This document shows, in pieces, positions 18,745 to 27,613 of a stretch of 64,000 nt of DNA. Source of the DNA: Bacillaceae bacterium JMAK1 (GTDB lineage Bacteria > Bacillota > Bacilli > Bacillales > Marinococcaceae); contig JIBW01000002.1 of NCBI GenBank assembly GCA_012970285.1, positions 558,001 to 622,000 of the forward strand, written 5' to 3'. Positions within the stretch are counted from its first letter, which is position 1. Every line of letters begins with the position of its first letter. Made by a program: the position numbers and the translations under genes. Below the pieces are notes generated by a model. The model saw only the letters and a program-made list of their open reading frames with translations. It searched no databases and was not told where the DNA came from.

Positions 18745-19427
18745 TTGATTTTGTAGTGGCGATTCCAGGAATTGATGCAGATTGGTTAACGGATGAACCA
18801 GAAGGTGTCGCAACGACCCTCCGACTTGTGTTATTGCTTACGGTGTTAAGTTTGGCACCTGCATTTTTAATTATGATGACGTGTTTTACGAGAATCATTG
18901 TCGTGCTCGGCTTTGTACGTATGGGACTTGCCACTCAACAAATGCCGCCGACGCAAGTGTTAATTGGCCTCGCGCTTTTCTTAACGTTTTTCATTATGGG
19001 TCCTGTACTTCTAGAAGTGAATGATGAAGCGGTAACACCATTTCTAAACGGAGAAATCGATCAAGAAGAAGCGTTTGAGTTAGCGAGTGCACCGATTAAA
19101 GAGTTTATGGCCGAACATACACGAGAGAAAGACTTAGCGTTATTTATGGGCTATGCAGGGATGGAAACACCGGAGTCTCTTGATGATGTACCGTTAACTG
19201 CGCTCGTACCAGCGTTTGCGATTAGTGAATTGCAAACAGCATTTCAAATTGGGTTTCTCATTTTTATTCCATTTCTAGTCATCGATATGATCATCGCAAG
19301 TGTACTCATGTCAATGGGAATGATGATGTTGCCACCAGTGATGATTTCATTGCCGTTTAAAGTGTTGTTGTTCGTCTTAGTAGACGGTTGGTATTTAGTC
19401 GTCCAGTCTCTGTTGATTAGTTTTTAG
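18741..19427 (+). CDS. fliP: Flagellar export gate protein FliP
   Basis: Core pore subunit of the type III export gate. The 228 residues show the FliP family sequences FLIMMTCFTRIIVVLGFVR and LIGLALFLTFFIMGP near the N-terminus and FLVIDMIIASVLMSMGMMMLPPVMISLPFK near the C-terminus, with four membrane segments. No separate cleaved signal peptide is obvious. It is translationally coupled to fliO. Confidence 0.95.
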   Translation: MIDFVVAIPGIDADWLTDEPEGVATTLRLVLLLTVLSLAPAFLIMMTCFTRIIVVLGFVRMGLATQQMPPTQVLIGLALFLTFFIMGPVLLEVNDEAVTPFLNGEIDQEEAFELASAPIKEFMAEHTREKDLALFMGYAGMETPESLDDVPLTALVPAFAISELQTAFQIGFLIFIPFLVIDMIIASVLMSMGMMMLPPVMISLPFKVLLFVLVDGWYLVVQSLLISF

Positions 19428-19445
19428 ATAAAGGAATGGTGCAGC

Positions 19446-19715
19446 TTGTCTCAAGAAACGGTACTCAGCCTCGCTGAGCGTAGCGTCATGATAATTATAA
19501 TGATTGCAGGTCCATTGCTACTTTTGGCGCTCGTCATCGGGCTTGGGGTGGCAATATTCCAAGCAACAACACAAATTCAAGAGCAAACGTTAGCGTTTAT
19601 CCCTAAAATCGTCGCCGTTCTTGTCGGTATTGTTATTTTTGGTGCATGGATGTTAAATGAGTTAATCTTTTTCACAGAACAGATCTATACGAATTTACAT
19701 AATTACATAGGTTGA
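19446..19715 (+). CDS. fliQ: Flagellar export gate protein FliQ
   Basis: Small two-span subunit that packs around the FliP/FliR core. The 89 residues have membrane helices at about 18-40 and 53-75 and the typical TQIQEQTLAFIPKI loop. The start is a TTG at 19446, behind AAGGAAT, and gives the expected N-terminus MSQETVLSLAE. Confidence 0.94.
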   Translation: MSQETVLSLAERSVMIIIMIAGPLLLLALVIGLGVAIFQATTQIQEQTLAFIPKIVAVLVGIVIFGAWMLNELIFFTEQIYTNLHNYIG

Positions 19716-19722
19716 TGATCAC

Positions 19723-20496
19723 ATGGATGTAATCAACAGTTTACCCGCGTTTTTATTAATTTTTGTTCGCCTCATTGCGTTTATGGCAACGATCCCTGTT
19801 TTTTCATATCGTAACGTGCCTTCGTATTTCAAAATTGGGTTATCATTCTTTTTTGCGCTAATCGTGTTACTAACGATTGAGGTTCCAGACATTGTGCTTG
19901 ATGGCTCCTATTTTCTTTTAATCATCAAAGAAGTGATGGTCGGTCTCCTGCTTGGACTGATTGCATCAACGTTGTTTTATGCAATTCAAGTAGCCGGTGC
20001 GTTTATCGATTTGAAGATCGGTTTTCTCGTCGCTAATGTCATCGATCCACAAACGGGGGCGCAGTCTCCGTTAACCGGTGGCTTTTTGTACGCTTTCGCC
20101 ATTTTGTTTTTACTTGCGAGTAACGGACATCATTTGCTTTTGGATGGCATGTTTTATAGCTTCTCTTACGTACCCATTGAAGCAACGAATATTAACCTTA
20201 CGTCTTCATCAGTCATGGAAACCGCGGTTGAGGCGTTTGTAACGATGTTTCTAATCGCTTTTCTTATGTCTTTCCCGATCGTAGGATCTTTGTTTCTTGT
20301 TGATGTGGCACTCGGTATGATGTCGAGAGCCGTACCGCAAATGAACGTGTTTGTCGTTGGTTTACCGTTGAAAATCATTATCGGCTTACCGATTATGATG
20401 ATAACAATGCCAGCGTTCTTCTATTTACTCCGAAACTTAACCGAAGAAATGGCGATTGCGATGCGAACGATGATGCAATTGTTTGGAGGTGCCTAA
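19723..20496 (+). CDS. fliR: Flagellar export gate protein FliR
   Basis: Export gate subunit with the fold of FliP plus FliQ fused. The 257 residues are almost entirely hydrophobic with six to eight membrane segments, and contain the family stretch LKIGFLVANVIDPQTGAQSP near residue 100. It lies between fliQ and flhB, six bases after fliQ; the ribosome site is weak. Confidence 0.94.
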   Translation: MDVINSLPAFLLIFVRLIAFMATIPVFSYRNVPSYFKIGLSFFFALIVLLTIEVPDIVLDGSYFLLIIKEVMVGLLLGLIASTLFYAIQVAGAFIDLKIGFLVANVIDPQTGAQSPLTGGFLYAFAILFLLASNGHHLLLDGMFYSFSYVPIEATNINLTSSSVMETAVEAFVTMFLIAFLMSFPIVGSLFLVDVALGMMSRAVPQMNVFVVGLPLKIIIGLPIMMITMPAFFYLLRNLTEEMAIAMRTMMQLFGGA

Positions 20497-20497
20497 T

Positions 20498-21589
20498 ATG
20501 CTACAGATGGATCTCCAATACTTTTCGGGCGAAAAAACAGAAAAGGCAACCCCGAAAAAGCGTCAAGATACGCGAAGAAAAGGTCAAGTTCCTAAAAGTA
20601 CAGACATCAATACAGCACTCATCTTATTAATCGTTTTTATTTTTTTATTCGTGTATGCTTCCGTTCCAGCAAAGTTCATGCAAGATTTGTTTTATGAAAC
20701 GTACATCAACTATGCGTCCCTTTCATTTACCGTTGAAGATACGATGGGTATGTTCCAGGGAATTGTTATTCAGATGGGCGTTGTCATTATTCCGATTTTA
20801 CTCGTCGCAGCGCTCACAGGTGTGATTGCTAGTATGGTTCAAGTCGGTGTGTTATTCGCACCAGAAGTAATTAAACCGAAACTGTCAAAGATTAACCCGC
20901 TAAAAGGGTTTAAGCGAATCTTCTCAGCTAGGGCACTCGTTGAACTCGTAAAAGCGTTACTCAAAATCATCCTCGTCGGTACGTTAGCATTCGGGATCTT
21001 GTGGATGTTTCGTGATGATCTACTAATGCTTGGCTTATATGACGTGTTAGACGGTTATTATGTTGTGAGTCTATTAACAGGAATGATCGGTGTTGCTTCT
21101 GCCATTTTACTACTCATTCTTGCGATTCCTGACCTCGTCTACCAACGATTTGATCATGAAAAACAAATTCGAATGTCAAAGCACGACGTCAAAGATGAAT
21201 TTAAGAAAATGGAAGGGGATCCTCTAATCAAAGCGAAACGACGACAAAAAGCACAAGACTTAGCGATGCAACGGATGATGCAAGAAGTTCCTAAAGCAGA
21301 CGTCGTGATTACGAACCCAACCCATTATGCCGTTGCTTTAAAGTATGATGATTCTTCTATGAGCGCACCGAAAGTAATCGGCAAGGGAGTCGATTATATG
21401 GCGCTAAGAATTCGAAAGATCGCAACTGACCATGACATAGCGATCGTAGAAAACCGTCCGTTAGCTCGGGCGTTGTACGATGGAACTGACGTTGATGCCG
21501 AAGTTCCAGAAGATTTATTTCGAGCGGTTGCTGAAGTGCTTGCGTACGTATACCGCTTAGAAAACGAGACGAAACAAAGGAGGAACTAA
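20498..21589 (+). CDS. flhB: Flagellar export protein FlhB
   Basis: Gate protein that autocleaves to switch export from hook to filament proteins. From ATG 20498, seven bases after GGAGGT, it has 363 residues. It starts with the family pattern SGEKTEKATPKKRQDTRRKGQ, has four membrane segments at about 35-55, 85-110, 145-165 and 185-210, and the autocleavage motif NPTH at 273-276, followed by the C-terminal cytoplasmic domain. The gene starts one base after the fliR stop. Confidence 0.95.
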   Translation: MLQMDLQYFSGEKTEKATPKKRQDTRRKGQVPKSTDINTALILLIVFIFLFVYASVPAKFMQDLFYETYINYASLSFTVEDTMGMFQGIVIQMGVVIIPILLVAALTGVIASMVQVGVLFAPEVIKPKLSKINPLKGFKRIFSARALVELVKALLKIILVGTLAFGILWMFRDDLLMLGLYDVLDGYYVVSLLTGMIGVASAILLLILAIPDLVYQRFDHEKQIRMSKHDVKDEFKKMEGDPLIKAKRRQKAQDLAMQRMMQEVPKADVVITNPTHYAVALKYDDSSMSAPKVIGKGVDYMALRIRKIATDHDIAIVENRPLARALYDGTDVDAEVPEDLFRAVAEVLAYVYRLENETKQRRN

Positions 21590-21592
21590 CGC

Positions 21593-23623
21593 ATGCGATT
21601 CCGTGATTTATTTATACTCATATTCGTAATCTTAATCGTGGCGATGCTCATTATTCCTTTGCCGTCTCCAATGATTGATGTACTTATTATCGTCAATATT
21701 TCACTTTCTTTAATGATTATTCTTGTGGCAATGAATATGAAAGAGCCACTCGATTTCTCGATATTCCCTACAGTGCTACTTTTAGCAACCTTATTTCGCG
21801 TCGGCATTAGTGTTTCAACGACAAGAGCAATCCTCGGTCGTGCAGAAGCGGGTGAAGTAATTGATACGTTCGGGAACTTTGTAGTCGGGTCGAACCCCCT
21901 CGTTGGTTTTGTTGTCTTTTTAATCTTAGTCGTCATTCAGTTCATCGTCATTGTAAAAGGGGCAGAACGTGTATCTGAAGTTGGCGCACGATTTACCCTC
22001 GATGCGATGCCTGGTAAACAGATGAGTATTGATGCAGATTTAAATGCGGGTATGATTACTGATCGAGAAGCGAAGAAACGAAGAGAGAAAATCGAGAAAG
22101 AAGCGGACTTCTACGGATCAATGGACGGTGCGAGCAAGTTCGTAAAAGGGGATGCGATCGTCGGGATTGTCATCGTCCTCATAAACATTATTTTTGGCTT
22201 CATTATTGGAATTGCACAAATGGGCATGAGCTTCCAAGAAGCAGCCAGTACATACACGTTATTAACGGTCGGTGACGGATTAGTCACTCAAATTCCAGCA
22301 CTTCTCATTGCGACCGCAACTGGGATCGTCGTTACGAGAGCGGCATCTGATGGCACACTCGGTGCAGATATTAGTAAGCAGATGCTCGCGTATCCGAAAC
22401 TGTTATACATTGCAGCTGCTGCGATTTTCTTGCTCGGTGTGTTTACCCCAATTCCTATTCTTTTAACGATGCCCATTGCATTGTTTCTAGGTATAGGTGG
22501 GTACGTGCTTGACCGAAAAGCTCCGGAAGTAGAAGAAGAGAAGCCGATTGAAGAGCCTGAGGAAGAACCAACAACACCGAACAATGTCACCGATCTCCTC
22601 ACGATTGATCCTGTTGAATTTGAGTTCGGTTACGGCCTCATTCCGCTCGCAGATTCCAATCAAGGCGGGGACTTGTTAGATCGGGTCGTTATGATTCGAC
22701 GTCAACTTGCTCTTGAGTTAGGGATGATTGTTCCGGTCATTCGTATTCGGGACAACATTCAACTAAAGCCAAACGAATACGTCATAAAAATTCGTGGCAA
22801 TGAAGTGAGTCGGAGTGAATTGTTGCTTGATCATTACATGGCGATGAGTCCCGGTGTTGACGATGAGTCGATTACTGGAATTGAAACCGTTGAACCGGCA
22901 TTCGGATTAAAGGCTTTATGGGTTGATGATTTAATGAAAGATGAAGCGGAATTATCAGGCTATACGGTCGTTGATCCACCTTCTGTCGTATCGACTCACT
23001 TAACAGAAGTACTCAAAAACTATGCACATGAGCTTCTAACGAGAGAAGAGACGAAACAGCTCGTTGAACATATAAAAGAAACGCACCCGACACTCGTTGA
23101 AGAAGTAACACCGAACCCACTAAGCCTCGGTGACGTTCAAAAGGTGCTAAAACATTTGCTTAAAGAAAAAGTGAGCATCCGTAATTTACCTATCATTTTC
23201 GAAACGCTAGCGGATTACGGTTCAATGTTTAAAGATCCACAAATCATGGCGGAATATGCACGACAGTCATTGTCACGACAAATTACAAAAGCAGTAAAGC
23301 CGATTCAAGGAGGTCCGCTGTATGTTGTCACATTAAGCGGCTCAACTGAGAAGGCGATCGCAGACGCTTTGCAACAGACAGAACACGGCTCATATCTGTC
23401 GCTCACCCCAGACCAATCACAAAAAATGATGGTGTCGATTCAAGAAGAGGTCGTCAAGCTAACACAAATGGGACAATCGCCAGTCGTTCTCTGTTCACCG
23501 GCAGTTCGAATGCACGTTAAGCAACTTATTGAGCGCATCATGCCCCACGTACCAGTGTTGTCGTACAACGAATTGGAACCTGATTTAGAGATTCAAAGTG
23601 TAGGGGTGGTGAATGTCGCGTGA
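21593..23623 (+). CDS. flhA: Flagellar export protein FlhA
   Basis: Largest export gate subunit; its cytoplasmic ring receives chaperone-substrate complexes. The 676 residues have about eight N-terminal membrane segments (to about residue 305), the FHIPEP-type loop with GARFTLDAMPGKQMSIDADLNAGM at about 140-165, an acidic Glu-rich linker at about 310-330 and the C-terminal four-subdomain cytoplasmic region. AAAGGAGG precedes the ATG. Its stop overlaps the GTG start of flhF. Confidence 0.96.
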   Translation: MRFRDLFILIFVILIVAMLIIPLPSPMIDVLIIVNISLSLMIILVAMNMKEPLDFSIFPTVLLLATLFRVGISVSTTRAILGRAEAGEVIDTFGNFVVGSNPLVGFVVFLILVVIQFIVIVKGAERVSEVGARFTLDAMPGKQMSIDADLNAGMITDREAKKRREKIEKEADFYGSMDGASKFVKGDAIVGIVIVLINIIFGFIIGIAQMGMSFQEAASTYTLLTVGDGLVTQIPALLIATATGIVVTRAASDGTLGADISKQMLAYPKLLYIAAAAIFLLGVFTPIPILLTMPIALFLGIGGYVLDRKAPEVEEEKPIEEPEEEPTTPNNVTDLLTIDPVEFEFGYGLIPLADSNQGGDLLDRVVMIRRQLALELGMIVPVIRIRDNIQLKPNEYVIKIRGNEVSRSELLLDHYMAMSPGVDDESITGIETVEPAFGLKALWVDDLMKDEAELSGYTVVDPPSVVSTHLTEVLKNYAHELLTREETKQLVEHIKETHPTLVEEVTPNPLSLGDVQKVLKHLLKEKVSIRNLPIIFETLADYGSMFKDPQIMAEYARQSLSRQITKAVKPIQGGPLYVVTLSGSTEKAIADALQQTEHGSYLSLTPDQSQKMMVSIQEEVVKLTQMGQSPVVLCSPAVRMHVKQLIERIMPHVPVLSYNELEPDLEIQSVGVVNVA

Positions 23624-24669
23624 ACGTAAGGAAATTCCGGGGTAAGACGACTGCAGAAGCCATGAAAAAAGTGAGACAGGCGTTTGGAGAAAACGCGGTC
23701 ATTCTCCATAAGAAAACCGTCGAGGAAAAACGGTGGTTTGGTTTAAAAAATGTTTCTGAAGTTGAAGTCATCGCAGCGCTTAGCGTAGAACCGACGAAAC
23801 ACACCGAACCGAAAAAAGAACGAGTGATCGATAAAAATGTAGAGGTCGCAAAACCAATGGCATCAACTTCATTTGATCATCACTTACCTGAAGTGATTAT
23901 ACAAATGAAGTCATTATTAGAGCGCCAAGGGGTTAAAGAACGACTTGTGAATGTCGTCATTGAAGAAGCGTTAAAGCAGTATTATCGGCAAACAAAACGT
24001 CAAAGCCTTGATGAGCTACTAAAAGCAAGTTTGTCTCCATTTCTCAAAGATCCAATTAATGTCGGTCGCTTGAAAGAATCATCAAAAGTCGCCGTTTTTC
24101 TCGGACCTACGGGTGTTGGAAAAACGACGACGATTGCAAAAGTTGCTGCCATGTATAAATTAAAGCAAAACAAAACGATCGGTTTTATTACGTTAGATAC
24201 GTATCGAATTGCGGCTGTAGAGCAGTTAATGACGTATAGCAAAATATTAAACGTTCCGATTGAGGTTGCATATAGTGCAGAAGATTATAAACAAGCACTA
24301 AAAAAACTTTCGCATGTAGACATTATTTTTGTTGATACGGCAGGAAGAAATTATCTCGTTTCTGATCATGTAACTGCTCTAGAGGCGATCATTGACCAAA
24401 CCGATATGCAGACAGAATATCTGCTTACATTATCGTTAACTACGAAGGAAGCCGACCTTGATCAACTGTTAGAGCAGTTTCGCGATTTCCCCATTCATCA
24501 GCTCGTATTTACAAAGCTGGATGAAACGAGTACGTATGGCAGTTTATTAAATGTAACGAATGAATTGAACAAACCGATTGCGTTCATTGGTAACGGACAA
24601 GACGTTCCAGAAGACCTAGCCACTTTTGACTTATCGACGATCATAAAGGTCATGCAAAAAGGAAGATGA
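23620..24669 (+). CDS. flhF: Flagellar SRP-type GTPase FlhF
   Basis: SRP-family GTPase that marks where flagella form and is kept in balance by FlhG. The 349-residue protein has the N-terminal B domain with KFRGKTTAEAMKKVRQAFGENA, a variable linker, the N domain and the G domain. G motifs are intact: P-loop GPTGVGKT at 162-169, DTYRIAAVEQ, DTAGR near 239 and TKLDE at 298-302, so GTP binding and dimerisation should be normal. GTG start overlapping the flhA stop. Its 3' neighbour is the shortened FlhG-like gene, with a four-base ATGA overlap. Confidence 0.95.
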   Translation: MNVRKFRGKTTAEAMKKVRQAFGENAVILHKKTVEEKRWFGLKNVSEVEVIAALSVEPTKHTEPKKERVIDKNVEVAKPMASTSFDHHLPEVIIQMKSLLERQGVKERLVNVVIEEALKQYYRQTKRQSLDELLKASLSPFLKDPINVGRLKESSKVAVFLGPTGVGKTTTIAKVAAMYKLKQNKTIGFITLDTYRIAAVEQLMTYSKILNVPIEVAYSAEDYKQALKKLSHVDIIFVDTAGRNYLVSDHVTALEAIIDQTDMQTEYLLTLSLTTKEADLDQLLEQFRDFPIHQLVFTKLDETSTYGSLLNVTNELNKPIAFIGNGQDVPEDLATFDLSTIIKVMQKGR

Positions 24670-25100
24670 ATGTGAGAGATCAAGCGGAGAATTTGCGAAA
24701 ACAAATGAACGCATTTGAAGACAATGATTCAGTAACTTTTGCAATGATCACGAGTGATGACACGCTTTTCGAGGACTTGGATTTTCCGTATGACGTACGC
24801 TTTAATGACAGTATTACAGGTGATGAACAATTTGCAGTGCTCGTCATAGGTGCCTTCGAGCAAGCGCACCTATTGCACTTATATCGACGAATGAAACGCT
24901 ATTGTAGCCAACTAGTAAACGTATCAGAGTACGTGCTCGTTTCGACTGCCAAAGACGAATCGTTACAATTTGTGCAAAACATCATTGAAACGTCTGAGAC
25001 GTACTTAAGCGTGAACGTACGTTTTAGTAAATCGTTACGAGAAATACAAGACATTGAAGATGTGTGTCACACATTGATAAAAGAACGAGGTGTCATATGA
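24666..25100 (+). CDS. Miniature FlhG-like protein without ATPase motifs
   Basis: This 144-codon gene (142 from the better-spaced GTG at 24672) lies exactly where flhG (ylxH, a MinD-type ATPase of nearly 300 residues) is found in other Bacillus operons. It opens with RDQAENLRKQM, matching the DQAxxLR segment of FlhG, which is known to be enough to stimulate the FlhF GTPase. Then TFAMITS resembles the first strand of FlhG, but the GKGGVGKS P-loop that should follow is absent. Two further hydrophobic strands (FAVLVIGAF, EYVLVSTA) look like relics of the MinD fold. The frame is intact and coupled at both ends: ATGA with flhF and ATGA with cheB. I infer an FlhF activator that has lost ATP-driven membrane and dimer control. 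An unrelated small protein with a chance N-terminal match is possible but less likely. Confidence 0.72.
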   Translation: MNVRDQAENLRKQMNAFEDNDSVTFAMITSDDTLFEDLDFPYDVRFNDSITGDEQFAVLVIGAFEQAHLLHLYRRMKRYCSQLVNVSEYVLVSTAKDESLQFVQNIIETSETYLSVNVRFSKSLREIQDIEDVCHTLIKERGVI

Positions 25101-26152
25101 TCTCTGTACTCGTCGTTGATGATTCTGCTTTTATGCGTAAGTGGATGAGTGATGCGATCAACCAGCAAGAAGATTTGCAAGTCGTTGCGATTGCAAAAAA
25201 TGGCAAACAAGCGATTGAACTCATCACAAAAGGTATTGTACCTGTAGATGTGATCACGATGGACGTCGAAATGCCTGTTATTGATGGCTTAGAAGCAGTA
25301 GAAGTTATTATGAAGCGGAAACCGACACCAATTATTATGGTGAGCACGCTTACCCGTGTAGGTGCTACCGAGACCATTCGTGCGCTAACGCTCGGTGCGT
25401 TTGACTTTGTGCAAAAGCCTTCTGGTGCAATCTCCTTAAATATGGAGCTCGTTGAAGAAGAACTGTTTACGAAGATTCGTTTAGCGACACAAGCAAACGT
25501 ACAGAGCGCGATTCACGATCGTGAACACACAAAAGCTATTGCCAACAATGACATCAGTCGTTCAACAGCAAAAAAAGCTATTGCAATCGGGGCTTCGACA
25601 GGCGGACCGAGAGTGTTGCAACATATACTTGAGCGGCTGCAACCTCTCGATGTTCCCATTTTCATCGTCCAACATATGCCAAAAGCATTCACTGAGACGT
25701 TCGCACAGCGACTCGATCGCATCTGTAAGATGCCTGTGAAAGAAGCAACAGATGGTGAACGTGTTAAAAACGGAGTTGTCTATGTTGCTCCAGGTGATCG
25801 GCATATGCTCATCAAAGAACTAATGTCTGGAACTCAAACGATCGAGCTGCGAGAAGATTCGCCTTACGGACGAGACGTGCATCAACCGTCAGTGAACAAC
25901 TTGTTTTATTCGTTAGCGACAATTCAGAAAATGAACGTATTAGCTGTCATGTTAACAGGGATGGGCAATGACGGAATGAACGGGTTGACGTTGTTACGTA
26001 AAGAGCAAGAGGTCACAGTCATTGCAGAATCAGAGCAATCTGCAGTCGTTTATGGGATGCCAAAGGCAGTCATTGAAGCAGGTTTAGCTGATCGCATCGT
26101 TCCAGCAAAGCAAATGGTTCCTGAAATGGTGAAAGCACTGCAAAATTTATAG
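25097..26152 (+). CDS. cheB: Chemotaxis protein-glutamate methylesterase CheB
   Basis: Adaptation enzyme that demethylates or deamidates chemoreceptors when phosphorylated by CheA. From ATG 25097, behind GAGGTG, it has 351 residues. The receiver domain has D8/D9, phospho-acceptor D56 (MDVEMP) and K107 (QKPSG). The methylesterase domain has the full catalytic triad: S167 (GASTGGP), H193 (QHMPKAF) and D292 (GMGNDGMNG). In B. subtilis cheA follows; here a 101-base gap with a promoter and then cheD follow instead. Confidence 0.96.
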   Translation: MISVLVVDDSAFMRKWMSDAINQQEDLQVVAIAKNGKQAIELITKGIVPVDVITMDVEMPVIDGLEAVEVIMKRKPTPIIMVSTLTRVGATETIRALTLGAFDFVQKPSGAISLNMELVEEELFTKIRLATQANVQSAIHDREHTKAIANNDISRSTAKKAIAIGASTGGPRVLQHILERLQPLDVPIFIVQHMPKAFTETFAQRLDRICKMPVKEATDGERVKNGVVYVAPGDRHMLIKELMSGTQTIELREDSPYGRDVHQPSVNNLFYSLATIQKMNVLAVMLTGMGNDGMNGLTLLRKEQEVTVIAESEQSAVVYGMPKAVIEAGLADRIVPAKQMVPEMVKALQNL

Positions 26153-26200
26153 GACTTTACTCTTTTTTCTATTGATTTTCTCCTAAATAAAGTATGTTCG

Positions 26201-26209
26201 TGGTACAAT
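26201..26209 (+). promoter_or_regulatory. Extended -10 promoter before cheD-sigD
   Basis: TG-G-TACAAT (TG at 26201, -10 at 26204-26209) is a good extended -10 element for the housekeeping sigma factor. No -35 box has correct spacing; a TTGATT lies 26 bases upstream. It would give cheD, sigD and later genes a transcript independent of the long fla/che mRNA. Confidence 0.5.
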
Positions 26210-26253
26210 GGGCTTAATTATTTCAACTTAATCGACGAATGGGTGATCAAGTC

Positions 26254-26766
26254 ATGAGGGTAGAGCAACCGCGGATGTTGAGTGCTGGAATGGGGGAAGT
26301 TGTTATTGGATTTAATTCTGATGTTCTTCACGTTTCAAGCCTCGGTTCTTGTGTGGCAGTTTGTTTATATAGCAACAAGAAGAACATCGCATTACTCGGT
26401 CATGTCGTATTACCCGAATACAAGAGTCGAGGACAAGAACCAACCCTTTCAAAGCCTGTAAAATATGCAGATATCGCTATTCCATATATGGTTCGCATAC
26501 TTACGAGTCGTTACAACGTACCGCTATCCGATTGTCGAGCGAAAATCGTCGGCGGTGCACAGATGTTTGCTGTGCTTCGCGATGTTGAAGACCGGTTACA
26601 GATTGGAATGCGCAACGTTGCTGTCATTAAGAAATTGTTACTTGATTTAGGGATTGAATTAGAAGCAGAGGAAACGGGAGGTTCAATTGGGCGTACCGTT
26701 CGATTTCATGCGTTGACGAAACAACTAACGATTCGCACGAAGGGCGATCAATTAACAACTTACTAG
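26254..26766 (+). CDS. cheD: Chemoreceptor glutamine deamidase CheD
   Basis: Deamidates receptor glutamines and in B. subtilis is also the partner of CheC. From ATG 26254, behind GGGTGAT, the protein has 170 residues; an upstream ATG at 26239 has no ribosome site. Catalytic Cys33 (SLGSCVAVC) and His50 (LGHVVLPE) have the family spacing, with the Thr/Gly motif KIVGGAQMF further on. cheC itself is not in this window, so the usual CheC-CheD pair is broken up here. Confidence 0.93.
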   Translation: MRVEQPRMLSAGMGEVVIGFNSDVLHVSSLGSCVAVCLYSNKKNIALLGHVVLPEYKSRGQEPTLSKPVKYADIAIPYMVRILTSRYNVPLSDCRAKIVGGAQMFAVLRDVEDRLQIGMRNVAVIKKLLLDLGIELEAEETGGSIGRTVRFHALTKQLTIRTKGDQLTTY

Positions 26767-26784
26767 AAGAGTGGGAGGAGAAGA

Positions 26785-27552
26785 ATGGCTAAGGAACGGT
26801 TAGAAGAAGCGTGGGAACAATGGATTACGAGTCGGGACAAAGACGCAGCAAACCAACTGATTCAAGCATACCTTCCTTTAGTAGATTATCACGTTCATCG
26901 AATTCTCATTGCATTGCCGAAGAATATGGAACGTGACGAGTTACGTTCTCACGGTTTAATGGGGCTTTACGATGCCTTGCAAAAGTTTGATCACGAACGT
27001 GAATTAAAATTTGATACGTATGCCTCATTTCGCGTTCGCGGTGCCATTATTGACAGTTTGCGTAAAGAAGACTGGTTACCACGTTCGACGAGAGAGAAGA
27101 TGAAACGTATTGATGAAACAACAGAACACTTAGAACAACGTTTAGGACGTCACGTAAGTGAAACTGAAGTGGCGCATGAACTAGGTTTAACGAGTGAAGA
27201 AGTATTAAAAACAACGATGGATGGTTATATCGCAAATTTTTTATCCATTGATCAAGAAACGAAACCAGAGAACGATCAAGAGGATGCTTTTCAGACGATC
27301 TTAAAAGATGAAAATAACGAGATTCCACACGAGAAATTAGAACAAAAACTCGTGTACGAACAATTGCAAGAGCGTATTTCCTTACTTAATGAAAATGAAA
27401 AACTCGTCATCTCTCTTTTTTATTTTGAAGAGCTTACCTTAACTGAAATCGGGAAAACGTTGCGTCTGTCGACGTCACGAATTTCTCAGATCCACTCAAA
27501 AGCGCTCTTTAGATTAAGAACTGCATTTAAGAAAAGCACAGCTGTGTACTAA
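26785..27552 (+). CDS. sigD: RNA polymerase sigma factor SigD (FliA type)
   Basis: Alternative sigma factor for late motility, flagellin and autolysin genes. The 255-residue protein has region 2 (LVDYHVHRI, DELRSHGLMGLYDALQKFD, FDTYASFRVRGAIIDSLRKEDWLPRS) and region 4 with the final HTH (LTEIGKTLRLSTSRISQIHSKAL). GGGAGGAG precedes the ATG. The 5' arm of a terminator stem lies within its last codons. Confidence 0.95.
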   Translation: MAKERLEEAWEQWITSRDKDAANQLIQAYLPLVDYHVHRILIALPKNMERDELRSHGLMGLYDALQKFDHERELKFDTYASFRVRGAIIDSLRKEDWLPRSTREKMKRIDETTEHLEQRLGRHVSETEVAHELGLTSEEVLKTTMDGYIANFLSIDQETKPENDQEDAFQTILKDENNEIPHEKLEQKLVYEQLQERISLLNENEKLVISLFYFEELTLTEIGKTLRLSTSRISQIHSKALFRLRTAFKKSTAVY

Positions 27553-27574
27553 TCATTTGTACACAGCAGTTTTT
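27541..27574 (+). terminator. Terminator overlapping the sigD stop codon
   Basis: A nine-base perfect stem, GCTGTGTAC and GTACACAGC, holds the sigD stop codon in its loop and is followed two bases later by a T run. Because the 5' arm is coding, ribosomes finishing sigD could affect its folding. It should reduce transcription into the FapA-like gene and swrB. Confidence 0.7.
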
Positions 27575-27613
27575 ACATATAATAAGCTGTTAGATTCGAT
27601 TGGGGGGGAGAAA

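Noticed and set aside
24666-25100. The short FlhG-like gene as a simple frameshift or truncation pseudogene
   Set aside because: No leftover FlhG coding sequence (P-loop or ATPase body) lies in any frame between flhF and cheB, and both ends are neatly coupled by ATGA overlaps; a broken gene would leave remnants or disturbed junctions.
26153-26253. Sigma-D promoter before cheD
   Set aside because: A TAAA occurs at a possible -35 place, but no GCCGATAT-like -10 follows at 15 bases; the extended -10 sigma-A element is a better explanation.
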